Shown here: positions 14,829 to 21,292 of the stretch, piece after piece | How the letters are laid out: each line of letters begins with the position of its first letter | How positions within the stretch are numbered: the stretch's first letter is position 1 | Assembly: GCA_025351545.1 (NCBI GenBank) | Contig: JANXVQ010000697.1 | Location: forward strand, 1 to 21,292 | Source: Spirosoma sp. | GTDB taxonomy: Bacteria > Bacteroidota > Bacteroidia > Cytophagales > Spirosomataceae | DNA: 21,292 nucleotides | Direction: 5' to 3' | Notes under the pieces: generated by a model | Told to the model about the DNA's origin: nothing | Databases searched by the model: none | The model's input: the letters and a program-made list of their open reading frames with translations, nothing else | Translations under genes and position numbers: made by a program

Positions 14829-15476
14829 TCAGTCGTTGACCTGCTCTGTTTTCTTGTCTCTCCGGGCGTTGAGATAACCTTTTATAACGGTGAAGGTTGT
14901 AATGGCCAGGAAGAACAGAATTATATACTGTACATAATCGACAATCCAGGGGAACCGTTCGCCGAAGAAAAATCCTCCACCCACCAGCGTAAGCACCCAA
15001 ATGCCTCCACCAATGACATTATAACTCATGAAAAACTGGAACGGCATATGGATCAGGCCGGCCAGTAGCGGAGCAAATGTTCTGACGATGGGCAGAAATC
15101 GGGAAATAATCAACGCACTATTACCATATTTAATAAATGCATCCCGTGTGTTGTTGATATACTTCTGCTTGAAAAACAGCGAATCGGGGCGGTTTTTTAT
15201 CTTCCCGCCAAAGTAATAACCAGTTAAATAACCAATTAATGAGCCCAATACGGCTGCTCCAAAAATACAAGTCAATAATAGCCACAGTGGCACATTTAAC
15301 AGCTTGATTCCGGCAAAAACACCCGATAAAAATAAGAGGTAATCACCGGGTAAGAAGAAGCCAAAAAAGAAGCCGTTTTCGATAAAGACAATAAGCGTAA
15401 TCAGCACTAGTCCACCCGTTCGTATGATTTCTTCCGAGTTGAGCAGGTAATGAAAAAAAATGATAAGTTGATCCAT
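14829..15476 (-). CDS. DedA-family membrane protein
   Basis: The 215-residue inner membrane protein of the DedA/SNARE-associated (VTT) family is linked to membrane lipid and undecaprenyl-phosphate recycling and to envelope homeostasis. Family marks: an early hydrophobic segment with the ENGFFFGFFLPGDYLLFLSG re-entrant pattern, GYLTGYYFGGKIKNRPDSLFFKQKY, and FIKYGNSALIISRFLPIVRTFAPLLAGLIHM with the conserved R-F-x-P-x-x-R-T. ATG 15476 is chosen because the 21-residue in-frame extension to 15539 is encoded by a hairpin. Its 5' end is only 4 nt from that hairpin, so either it has a promoter buried there or it depends on read-through from the ABC-F gene. Confidence 0.9.
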   Translation of the reverse strand: MDQLIIFFHYLLNSEEIIRTGGLVLITLIVFIENGFFFGFFLPGDYLLFLSGVFAGIKLLNVPLWLLLTCIFGAAVLGSLIGYLTGYYFGGKIKNRPDSLFFKQKYINNTRDAFIKYGNSALIISRFLPIVRTFAPLLAGLIHMPFQFFMSYNVIGGGIWVLTLVGGGFFFGERFPWIVDYVQYIILFFLAITTFTVIKGYLNARRDKKTEQVND

Positions 15477-15480
15477 AGTT

Positions 15481-15548
15481 AAAGAGTAAATGAGTGAAAA
15501 AGTGGAAAAGAGCAGACCGTGAACCACTCTTTCACTCATTCACTCTTT
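15481..15548 (-). terminator. 25-bp hairpin after the ABC-F gene
   Basis: The arms at 15481-15505 and 15524-15548 pair over 25 positions with only two irregularities. On the plus strand both are A-C mismatches, while in minus-strand RNA they become G-U pairs, so the structure is complete only in the direction of the ABC-F transcript. It overlaps the ABC-F stop codon (15547-15549). Confidence 0.75.
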
Positions 15549-17445
15549 AAATAAACTCCGCCAACTCAAGCCAGCGTTCTGATTTCTCGGCGATGGTTTG
15601 GTCAATTAGCTTAATTTCCTTTGCCCAGGCCACTAATTGCTCATGAGATCCGCCCGTATTGAGCAGAGTCACCACGTTGCCTTTGTGTTGCTCCAGGGAA
15701 TCAATTTCCTTCTCGAGCGTTTCATACTCCCGAATTTCCTTGAACGATGGTTTCTTCCTGGCACTGTTTATATCGCCTTTGTCCGGTGCCGAAGAAACAA
15801 CCGGCGAGGGCAATTGGTTTTTGGCTACCGCTGAATTTGCTTTCTCATTTCGCGCACTGACCTTAGGCTGGGCATCCCGCCAATCACGATAGTCGGTGTA
15901 GTTGCCTGGAAAATCTCTCACCTTTCCTTCACCTTCCATCACGAAAACGTGCTCAACCAGCCGGTCCATAAAGTATCGATCGTGGGTTACGATGAGTACG
16001 CATCCCGGAAAGTTGAGCAGGAAATCCTCCAGAACGTTCAACGTCATGATATCCAGATCATTAGTCGGCTCGTCCAGAATCAGGAAGTTCGGATTTTGTA
16101 CTAATACCAGCAGGAGTTGCAACCGTCGTTTTTCGCCCCCGCTCAATTTGGCGACGAAATCATATTGTTTTGAACGGTCGAACAGAAACCGACTCAGTAA
16201 CTGAGTTGCCGTAATAGTATCGCCGTTAGCTAATTTCATCACTTCGGCCACATCCTGCACAACGTCGATTACCCGCTGGTTTTCGGGTAAATCGAGTTCA
16301 GTTTGCGTATAATAGCCAAACTTAACCGTTCCGCCCGTTGATATTTTCCCCGAATCGGGTCGTAGCTGACCGGTCAGCATATTCATCAGCGTGGTTTTAC
16401 CCATGCCGTTTTTGCCGATCAGTCCCACACGGTCGGGCCGCTTAAACGTATAGCTGAAATGATCAAGCAACACTTTATTGCCGAAACGTTTGCTTAGATT
16501 TTCGACTTCCAGAATCTTACTGCCCAGCCGGGCCATACGAAGATTCAGGTCTAAATCGCCATCGCTCTTTTTACCGCTGGTTTTTTCTTTCAGGTCTTCA
16601 AACGCATCAATTCTATACTGAGCCTTTGTACCCCGCGCTTTGGGTTGCCGACGCATCCAGTCCAGCTCGCGCCGGAACGTATTTCGATCTTTCGTTAATT
16701 CGGACGCAGCTGCTGTTTCGCGTTCGTCTTTTTTCTCCAAAAAGTACGCGTAGTTGCCTTTGTACGTATATAGTTGACCGTTGTCCATTTCGGCAATCTG
16801 GTTGCAGACCCGATCAAGGAAGTACCGGTCGTGGGAAACCATCAGCAATGTACCATTATTGGTAGTCAGAAAACCTTCGAGGTATTCAATGGCTTCTAAG
16901 TCAAGATGGTTAGTCGGCTCATCCAAAATCAACAAGTCGGGATTCTGAATAAGAACTCGCGCTAAGGAGACCCGTTTGCGTTGCCCACCCGACAGCGAAC
17001 CAACCATTTGTTCCACATCCTGAATACCCAGTTCACCCAGAATTTGCCGAATCTGAGCTTCGTAATCCCAGGCTTCGAGTTTTTCCATATCCGACATCGC
17101 TTGTTCGAGACCGGCATGATCGTCGTGGGCGAGGGCAAGTTCATAAGCCCGCACAGCATCGAGTTGAGCACTTTCACCCGCCAGTACTACCTCCATTACG
17201 GTTAGCGCATCGTTCAGATCGGGCTGCTGGTCGAGATACCCGACCGTGATGTCTTTACGCTGGCTGACAAGACCTGCGTCGGGCGCCATAGCCCCGGCCA
17301 AAATCGACAGCAATGTGGTTTTGCCGGAGCCGTTGGCACCAACAATAGCGATTTTGTCACCCCGGCTTATTCCAAATGTCAGGTTTTGAAACAGGGTGCG
17401 GTCGCCGTATGATTTTTTTAAATTTTCAGCTGATAAATAATTCAT
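15547..17445 (-). CDS. uup: ABC-F ATPase, Uup-like
   Basis: The 632-residue soluble twin-ATPase has no membrane domain; ABC-F proteins act on ribosomes, and Uup is also linked to replication-fork and transposon excision phenotypes. The first cassette has Walker A GANGSGKTT (36-44), signature LSGGQRKRVSLARVL and Walker B LLILDEPTNHLD. The second has GKNGMGKTT (about 343-351), LSGGEKRRLQLLLVL and FLILDEPTNDLD. The inter-cassette linker region (ELDWMRRQPKARGTKAQYRIDAFEDL) is of the ABC-F type. A C-terminal charged helical hairpin (FKEIREYETLEKEIDSLEQHKGNV) is the Uup DNA-binding-type coiled coil. ATG 17445 is the natural start. Antibiotic-resistance ABC-F subtypes usually lack this C-terminal domain, so a housekeeping role is favoured. 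Confidence 0.9.
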   Translation of the reverse strand: MNYLSAENLKKSYGDRTLFQNLTFGISRGDKIAIVGANGSGKTTLLSILAGAMAPDAGLVSQRKDITVGYLDQQPDLNDALTVMEVVLAGESAQLDAVRAYELALAHDDHAGLEQAMSDMEKLEAWDYEAQIRQILGELGIQDVEQMVGSLSGGQRKRVSLARVLIQNPDLLILDEPTNHLDLEAIEYLEGFLTTNNGTLLMVSHDRYFLDRVCNQIAEMDNGQLYTYKGNYAYFLEKKDERETAAASELTKDRNTFRRELDWMRRQPKARGTKAQYRIDAFEDLKEKTSGKKSDGDLDLNLRMARLGSKILEVENLSKRFGNKVLLDHFSYTFKRPDRVGLIGKNGMGKTTLMNMLTGQLRPDSGKISTGGTVKFGYYTQTELDLPENQRVIDVVQDVAEVMKLANGDTITATQLLSRFLFDRSKQYDFVAKLSGGEKRRLQLLLVLVQNPNFLILDEPTNDLDIMTLNVLEDFLLNFPGCVLIVTHDRYFMDRLVEHVFVMEGEGKVRDFPGNYTDYRDWRDAQPKVSARNEKANSAVAKNQLPSPVVSSAPDKGDINSARKKPSFKEIREYETLEKEIDSLEQHKGNVVTLLNTGGSHEQLVAWAKEIKLIDQTIAEKSERWLELAEFI

Positions 17446-17452
17446 AGGTCGT

Positions 17453-17487
17453 TAAACTTGCAAGGTCTTGGAGACCTTACAGGTTTA
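17453..17487. repeat. Palindromic repeat beside the uup start
   Basis: Arms of 16 bp (17453-17468 and 17472-17487), around AAGGTCT-TGG-AGACCTT, pair with two exceptions: one T-G pair and one mismatch on the plus strand. The loop is 3 nt. From memory, similar AACCTGTAAGGTCT-type palindromes recur in Cytophagales intergenic regions. It would be in the uup leader, 7 nt before the ATG. Confidence 0.55.
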
Positions 17488-17665
17488 GTCAGTTGATATT
17501 CGTGTTATGATTGATAGACTCAACACTACCTAACGGGAAAATATGATACCCGAAGTGTTCAGTAAAAATAACTATTTCTTTAGTTTCAATAGCCTTCAAA
17601 GCAAGAGTGAACATGAATAGGATGGATGAGTTCTGGCAAGTCATCATATCGCATTTTCCACCATC

Positions 17666-17691
17666 TAAGTTTGTAAACCTACACAAAGGTA
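17666..17691. promoter_or_regulatory. Facing -7 promoter words for uup and the SUMF1-type gene
   Basis: TAAGTTTG at 17666-17673 (plus) and TACCTTTG at 17691-17684 (minus) both match TAnnTTTG exactly, but neither has a well-spaced TTG -33 element. A further near match, TACTTTTA, lies at 17711-17718 on the plus strand. Assignment is tentative. Confidence 0.35.
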
Positions 17692-17754
17692 CAACAAAGA
17701 AAATCGTTCGTACTTTTACCTGTGAATGCTATTCCTTAATACACCTATTCAAAA

Positions 17755-18768
17755 ATGTCTCCTAAACATCTGCTAATGGTCATGGCATTAACAACAGGTA
17801 CTGTTGTTAGCACGTCTGCCCAAACCACAACTGATTTTAAATCGTACACGCAGGCCGTTCCGGGCAGCAATCAAACATACGCAATGGTTGCCATACCGGG
17901 CGGGAAATTCCTGATGGGTAGCTTACCTGGTGAGAAAGGACACAAACCCGATGAAGGCCCCAAACACAGCGTAACTATTGAGCCGTTCTATATGGGTAAG
18001 TACGAAGTGACTTGGGACCTCTATGACTTGTTTGCCTTTACGAACATGGAGAAGGAAATGGCGACAAAGTATACCGAATCCGACGCGAACCTAGCCAAGA
18101 CAGATGCCACTACACGACCCAGTCCACCCTACGTAGATATGTCATTTGGTATGGGCCGGGCGGGTTATCCGGCCATTAATATGACGCAGTATGCGGCCAT
18201 TAAATTTTGTGCCTGGCTCTATGCCAAAACGGGCGTTTTCTATCGGTTGCCCACTGAGGCCGAATGGGAATATGCTTGCCGGGGAAATGACAAGAATGCT
18301 GCGCTAGCCTATTCATTTGGAAACGATGTTAAAAAATTGGGCGAATACGCCGTGTTCACGGGTAACAGTGATGGCGGCTACAAGCAAGTTGGCACCAAAA
18401 AACCTAACCCGTTTGGTCTATACGATATGCATGGTAACGTGATGGAATGGACTCAGGACCAGTATATTGTCGATTACTATAAGCAGGTAGCCAGCGGAAA
18501 AATAAAAGAGCCTTATGCGCCAACGACCACACTCTATCCTAACTCTGTACGGGGTGGCTCGTGGGACGATGAACCCGACGTTTTGCGATCGGCAGCCCGC
18601 ACACCATCGGCCCCGGCCTGGAAAATGCTCGATCCGCAAAGCCCTAAATCAGACTGGTGGTTGACCTCTGCCTCCTTTGTTGGCTTCCGCATTATTCGGC
18701 CCGCTAAAGCACCCGGCGACGAAGAAATTAAAGCTTATTACGGCATCAAAGCACTTAAAGACTATTAA
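17755..18768 (+). CDS. Exported SUMF1/formylglycine-generating-enzyme-fold protein, non-FGE
   Basis: The 337-residue secreted protein has a signal peptide ending near STSA-Q (22/23), then a complete SUMF1 fold: MVAIPGGKFLMGS (44-56), FYMGKYEVTWDLYDLF (78-93), YPAINMTQYAAIKFCAWL, YRLPTEAEWEYACRG (163-177), NPFGLYDMHGNVMEW (218-232), SVRGGSWDD (264-272) and a terminal VGFRIIR (309-315). True formylglycine-generating enzymes have a catalytic Cys pair between GGS and the Arg-rich strand. Here that region reads DDEPDVLRSAARTP without cysteine, and only C152 and C175 are present. It is therefore unlikely to activate sulfatases. It is closer in design to gliding-associated GldJ/GldK-like or other structural SUMF1 proteins; no gld neighbours are present. 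A hairpin follows the gene. Confidence 0.85.
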   Translation: MSPKHLLMVMALTTGTVVSTSAQTTTDFKSYTQAVPGSNQTYAMVAIPGGKFLMGSLPGEKGHKPDEGPKHSVTIEPFYMGKYEVTWDLYDLFAFTNMEKEMATKYTESDANLAKTDATTRPSPPYVDMSFGMGRAGYPAINMTQYAAIKFCAWLYAKTGVFYRLPTEAEWEYACRGNDKNAALAYSFGNDVKKLGEYAVFTGNSDGGYKQVGTKKPNPFGLYDMHGNVMEWTQDQYIVDYYKQVASGKIKEPYAPTTTLYPNSVRGGSWDDEPDVLRSAARTPSAPAWKMLDPQSPKSDWWLTSASFVGFRIIRPAKAPGDEEIKAYYGIKALKDY

Positions 18769-18789
18769 GTACTTGTTCAATTATTTTAT

Positions 18790-18844
18790 GGCATTTTACC
18801 CCAACCTCTCCCCTGAAACCAGGCCAGGGGTGGGGTAAAATGCC
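18790..18844 (+). terminator. Hairpin terminator after the SUMF1-type gene
   Basis: The outer arms 18790-18803 and 18831-18844 pair over 14 bp. An inner CCCCTG/CAGGGG (18810-18815 with 18825-18830) continues the stem after a 6-nt bulge on one side. It begins 21 nt after the stop. The CCCCAACCTCTCCCC-type core resembles a repeat common in this group, from memory. Confidence 0.65.
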
Positions 18845-18912
18845 TCAGAATTTATGATCCCCTACTTAAAGGAAAGTTGAACGCGTTTAAGAAATGGAAT
18901 TCATCTTTCACA

Positions 18913-19398
18913 ATGACCTACCTCCTCCTCGGCACGAACCTCGGCGACCGTATCCAAATGCTTCATCGGGCCATCAATCTGATTGCTGAACGCGTTGGAA
19001 CGGTGGTGCTGCAATCGAGTTTGTACGAAACGGCGCCCTGGGGTGTTACGGATCAGCCTGCCTATTTGAATCAGGTTTTGGTGGTTGAAACACAGCTAAA
19101 GCCCGAAGAATTATTAGTGCAAACGCAGGCTATTGAGCAGGAGCTTGGCCGCGTTCGGTTGGAAAAATGGGGCGCACGAGTTATTGATATTGATATTTTG
19201 TATTACGATCAGCTTATTCTGCAAACGGATACGTTGACGATTCCGCACCCGTATCTGCACCAGCGACGCTTTACGCTCGTACCATTAGCTGAGATTGCGC
19301 CGGACTTTGTGCATCCCATCTTGCATAAAACTACGGTTGAGTTGCTGGCAGACTGTGAGGATGGGAGTGAGGTAATACTGTTTTCATCCAACGAATAA
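18913..19398 (+). CDS. folK: 2-amino-4-hydroxy-6-hydroxymethyldihydropteridine pyrophosphokinase
   Basis: HPPK transfers pyrophosphate from ATP to 6-hydroxymethyl-dihydropterin, the step before dihydropteroate synthase in folate synthesis. The 161-residue protein starts MTYLLLGTNLGDR and has LYETAPWGVTDQPAYLNQVL (38-56). The signature LEKWGARVIDIDIL (83-96) holds the Mg-binding Asp93 and Asp95, and PHPYLHQRRFTLVPLAEIAPD (111-131) follows. ATG 18913 is chosen; the in-frame TTG 18877 would add 12 residues not seen in the family. It follows the SUMF1-type gene across a terminator and converges on the antitoxin gene with only 3 nt between stop codons. No other folate gene adjoins it. Confidence 0.94.
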   Translation: MTYLLLGTNLGDRIQMLHRAINLIAERVGTVVLQSSLYETAPWGVTDQPAYLNQVLVVETQLKPEELLVQTQAIEQELGRVRLEKWGARVIDIDILYYDQLILQTDTLTIPHPYLHQRRFTLVPLAEIAPDFVHPILHKTTVELLADCEDGSEVILFSSNE

Positions 19399-19401
19399 AA
19401 A

Positions 19402-19758
19402 TCAACTTAGCAATACACTGGCCGGTATGCCTAATTTTTTATGGAAGAACTTAGCCATTTCGAGCGTGAGTGGTTTGCGTCGATTCAATACAGCTGATAT
19501 ATAGCTTTTGCTACCGACTTTCCCAACAAAATCCTTGTTGCGATACCCTTTCTCGTCCATTTTGAGCCGAATAGCCTCAATTGGATCGGGAGCAGGAACT
19601 GAATAATATTCGTCTTCGTAGGCTTTAATAAGTAATAAAGCTATTTGTACCGTCTCGCCATCTGAGCTATTGGGCGATGTTTTTTTATCAAATTTCTCGT
19701 CAACCCATGCCATTAACGCATCGTAATCCTGTTCATTCTTGAGCGGTTTCAGCTTCAT
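19402..19758 (-). CDS. higA: HigA-like antitoxin / XRE-type regulator, no toxin partner
   Basis: The 118-residue protein resembles the COG5499 HigA-type antitoxins. It has an N-terminal helical part (LKNEQDYDALMAWVDEKFD, then VQIALLLIKAYEDEYYSVPAPDPIEAIRLKMDEKG) and a C-terminal helix-turn-helix (NKDFVGKVGSKSYISAVLNRRKPLTLEMAKFFHKKLGIPASVLL) with the characteristic GSKSxxSxVLxxxxxLTLExAK motif. In HigBA loci the RelE-fold toxin gene usually lies just upstream. Here the 237 nt upstream contain no toxin gene and lead into the divergent aspartate aminotransferase promoter. It may be an orphan antitoxin or a regulator of other targets. Confidence 0.82.
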   Translation of the reverse strand: MKLKPLKNEQDYDALMAWVDEKFDKKTSPNSSDGETVQIALLLIKAYEDEYYSVPAPDPIEAIRLKMDEKGYRNKDFVGKVGSKSYISAVLNRRKPLTLEMAKFFHKKLGIPASVLLS

Positions 19759-19932
19759 GGCTATTCGTATTGGTAGTCAAGCAAGGTACGTCTTGCTATG
19801 ATTAGAAAAGTTTACTCATAGTGGACAAGTGGCTTGGTCTTACGAAATGAATAACAACACAAATATGGAAGGAATTACAAGGTGTACCTTTTTTAATTCC
19901 CCAAAAACCTCGCCCCTCCACAGAAAACGTAA

Positions 19933-19940
19933 TACCTTTG
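19933..19940 (+). promoter_or_regulatory. Probable -7 element of the aspartate aminotransferase gene
   Basis: TACCTTTG matches TAnnTTTG exactly and lies 55 bp before the ATG at 19996. I see no TTG at the right distance upstream for a -33 element, so only the -7 half is supported. Confidence 0.45.
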
Positions 19941-19995
19941 CGCCGGGCCGCCGGAGCGGTCAGTTTGTTATCATTTTCATAAAACATTCCCGATT

Positions 19996-21213
19996 ATGTC
20001 TGCCACGCTTGACACCGTGAGTTTGTTAGCCGACCGCATTACCGCGCTGGAGGAATCATCCACGCTGGCGATGACCAAAAAAGCCCGGGAACTGGCTGCA
20101 TTGGGTCACAAAGTAATTAGCCTCAGCGTTGGAGAGCCGGATTTTAAAACGCCAGTACACATCTGCGAAGCGGCCAAAAAAGCCATTGATGATGGTTTTC
20201 ATGGTTATTCGCCGGTTGCTGGTTATCCCGATCTTCGCAAAGCCATTGCTGATAAGTTTAAGCGCGACAATAACATCGACTGGAAACCCGAGAATATCGT
20301 CGTTTCTACCGGTGCTAAACACTCACTGGCCAACGTCATTCAGGTGTTGGTAAACCCGGGCGATGAGGTAATTATCTTCTCGCCTTACTGGGTTAGCTAT
20401 TCCGAAATGGTGAAACTGGCCGAGGGTAAAGCGGTTGTTGTTGATGGTAGTTTTGAAAATAACTTCAAAGTAACGCCAGAGCAATTCGAAGCCGCCATTA
20501 CCGACCGGACCAAGATTGTGATGTATGCGTCGCCTAATAACCCGACGGGTTCGATTTATTCCGAAGCTGAACTTCGCGCTATTGCCGAAGTTGTCGCTCG
20601 TCACGAGAACGTTCATGTGCTGGCCGATGAGATTTATGAATATATCAACTTCACGACTGAAGGTCATTTCAGCATGGGGTCCATTCCTGAAATTGCTGAA
20701 CGTGTGATCACGGTTAATGGCGTAGCCAAAGGGTATGCCATGACGGGCTGGCGTATCGGTTATATCGGTGCGGCAAAATGGATTGCTGATGGAGTAGAGA
20801 AATTGCAGGGCCAGGTTACGTCCGGTACAAACTCTATTGCTCAGAAAGCTACGGTTGCTGCCTTGAACGGAACACTGGAGCCATCGAAAGAGATGGCTAG
20901 AGCCTACCACCGCCGGCGCGATCTAGTTGTAAAACTGCTTAGGGACGTGCCACATTTTCGCACCAACATTCCTGAAGGTGCATTTTACGCTTTTCCCGAT
21001 ATTAGCTATTATTACGGTAAATCGGATGGGACGACTACGATTCAAAATTCTGACGATTTTGCATCGTGGCTGCTTAATACCACTTTCGTTGCAACTGTTG
21101 CGGGTTCGGGATTCGGGGCTCCTGATTGCCTGCGTATCTCAACAGCCGCATCAGACGAATCGCTAGTCGAAGCTATACAACGGATTAAAGATGCGGTGGC
21201 TACGTTGAAATAG
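19996..21213 (+). CDS. aspC: Class I aspartate aminotransferase (subgroup I-beta/gamma type)
   Basis: The 405-residue PLP enzyme exchanges amino groups between aspartate and 2-oxoglutarate. Visible marks: LSVGEPDFKTPVHI (43-56), GYSPVAGYPDLRKAI (70-84), SPYWVSYSEM (129-138), ASPNNPTGSIY (178-188, Asn181 near the PLP ring) and HVLADEIYEYI (207-217, Asp211 binding the pyridine nitrogen). NGVAKGYAMTGWRIGY (241-256) carries the Schiff-base lysine K245 and Arg253, and LRIST (379-383) has carboxylate-binding Arg380. The layout fits the Thermus/Bacillus-type aspartate aminotransferases; a prephenate aminotransferase activity, known in some of these, cannot be excluded. The start is supported by the -7 word upstream and the divergent HigA-like gene. 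Confidence 0.9.
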   Translation: MSATLDTVSLLADRITALEESSTLAMTKKARELAALGHKVISLSVGEPDFKTPVHICEAAKKAIDDGFHGYSPVAGYPDLRKAIADKFKRDNNIDWKPENIVVSTGAKHSLANVIQVLVNPGDEVIIFSPYWVSYSEMVKLAEGKAVVVDGSFENNFKVTPEQFEAAITDRTKIVMYASPNNPTGSIYSEAELRAIAEVVARHENVHVLADEIYEYINFTTEGHFSMGSIPEIAERVITVNGVAKGYAMTGWRIGYIGAAKWIADGVEKLQGQVTSGTNSIAQKATVAALNGTLEPSKEMARAYHRRRDLVVKLLRDVPHFRTNIPEGAFYAFPDISYYYGKSDGTTTIQNSDDFASWLLNTTFVATVAGSGFGAPDCLRISTAASDESLVEAIQRIKDAVATLK

Positions 21214-21231
21214 AATAATTGAAATAGAGGG

Positions 21232-21292
21232 CGGGGTAGCCGGAAAGAAGAATGAGTTTGCATGGCAGATTTTCTTCTTTCCGGCTACCCCG
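21232..21292 (+). terminator. Hairpin after aspC, cut by the window end
   Basis: The arms 21232-21252 and 21272-21292 pair perfectly over at least 21 bp with a 19-nt loop. The right arm reaches the final base, so the stem may continue outside. It starts 18 nt after the aspC stop. Confidence 0.75.

Larger units (their letters stand above)
17446..17754. other. Divergent intergenic region between uup and the SUMF1-type gene
   Basis: This 309-nt interval holds a palindromic repeat next to the uup start, two facing -7 words and an AT-rich stretch. A 65-codon minus-strand open frame (17489-17686) has no recognisable product, unusual composition and no coding context, so I treat it as non-coding. 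Confidence 0.5.

Noticed and set aside
14621..14839. 72-codon open frame after marR
   Set aside because: No recognisable domain, it starts just after the marR stop and runs into the 3' end of the DedA gene on the other strand; no promoter or conservation evidence.
15477..15539. 21-residue extension of the DedA protein
   Set aside because: Encoded by the hairpin between the two genes; ATG 15476 gives the expected DedA N-terminus.
17489..17686. 65-codon minus-strand open frame in the uup/SUMF1 gap
   Set aside because: No known domain, and the region contains palindromes and promoter-like words instead.
18877..18912. TTG-started 12-residue extension of FolK
   Set aside because: FolK proteins begin at the first beta strand (TYLLLGTNLGDR), which follows ATG 18913.
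19802..19987. Possible HigB toxin remnant upstream of the HigA-like gene
   Set aside because: The 61-codon frame ends with a vague resemblance (VVIHFV) to a toxin C-terminus, but the rest does not match and the spacing to the antitoxin is wrong.

Overview
The window looks like a chromosomal stretch from a Bacteroidota member of the order Cytophagales, probably Spirosoma-like (inferred). Gene content is typical of that group: TonB C-terminal-domain and SUMF1-type secreted proteins, a pseudouridine synthase with a long Arg/Asp/Pro-rich tail, and a Uup-type ABC-F protein. Several genes are preceded by the Bacteroidota -7 promoter word TAnnTTTG, and Shine-Dalgarno sequences are mostly absent. Base composition is close to 50% GC. 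I see no tRNA, rRNA, CRISPR array, insertion sequence or phage gene; most of the window is ordinary chromosomal housekeeping.

Layout. 1-2300: the last 43 codons of an ECF-type sigma factor converge, across a 24-bp bidirectional hairpin, on an acetoacetate-CoA ligase gene on the minus strand. 2450-7900 (plus): RsuA/RluB-family pseudouridine synthase with a 373-residue repetitive extension, a DeoC-like aldolase with an altered active site, a periplasmic protein with two TonB C-terminal domains, and gcvT. 7900-9260 (plus): a dispersed-repeat-like hairpin, comB and a GtrA-family membrane protein. 9330-14620: a complete tripartite efflux operon on the minus strand (HlyD/EmrA adaptor, 14-TM EmrB-type MFS pump, TolC-like outer membrane channel), with a stand-alone acyl carrier protein gene 3' of it and a divergent MarR-family regulator. 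14820-17450 (minus): Uup-like ABC-F ATPase and a DedA membrane protein separated by a hairpin. 17750-21292: a SUMF1-fold secreted protein without the catalytic cysteines, folK, a HigA-like antitoxin gene without a toxin partner, and an aspartate aminotransferase followed by a hairpin that runs off the window.

The most informative regulatory region is 13941-14116, between emrA and marR. Two copies of AGTCAA-N5-TTGACT lie 51 bp apart, with divergent promoters around them: the distal copy covers the emrA -33 element and touches the marR -7 element, and the proximal copy lies at or just past the expected emrA transcription start. This predicts a MarR-controlled, autoregulated efflux switch. A separate 17-bp palindrome lies in the emrA leader.

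Four annotated starts matter. deoC, comB, folK and the DedA gene can each be extended upstream in frame, but the extension runs through a hairpin or uses a TTG codon, and the family-consistent ATG is downstream. I found no convincing wholly new multi-gene system. The best leads are the divergent DeoC-like enzyme, the MarR operator layout, the twin TonB-domain protein and the low-complexity tail of the pseudouridine synthase.
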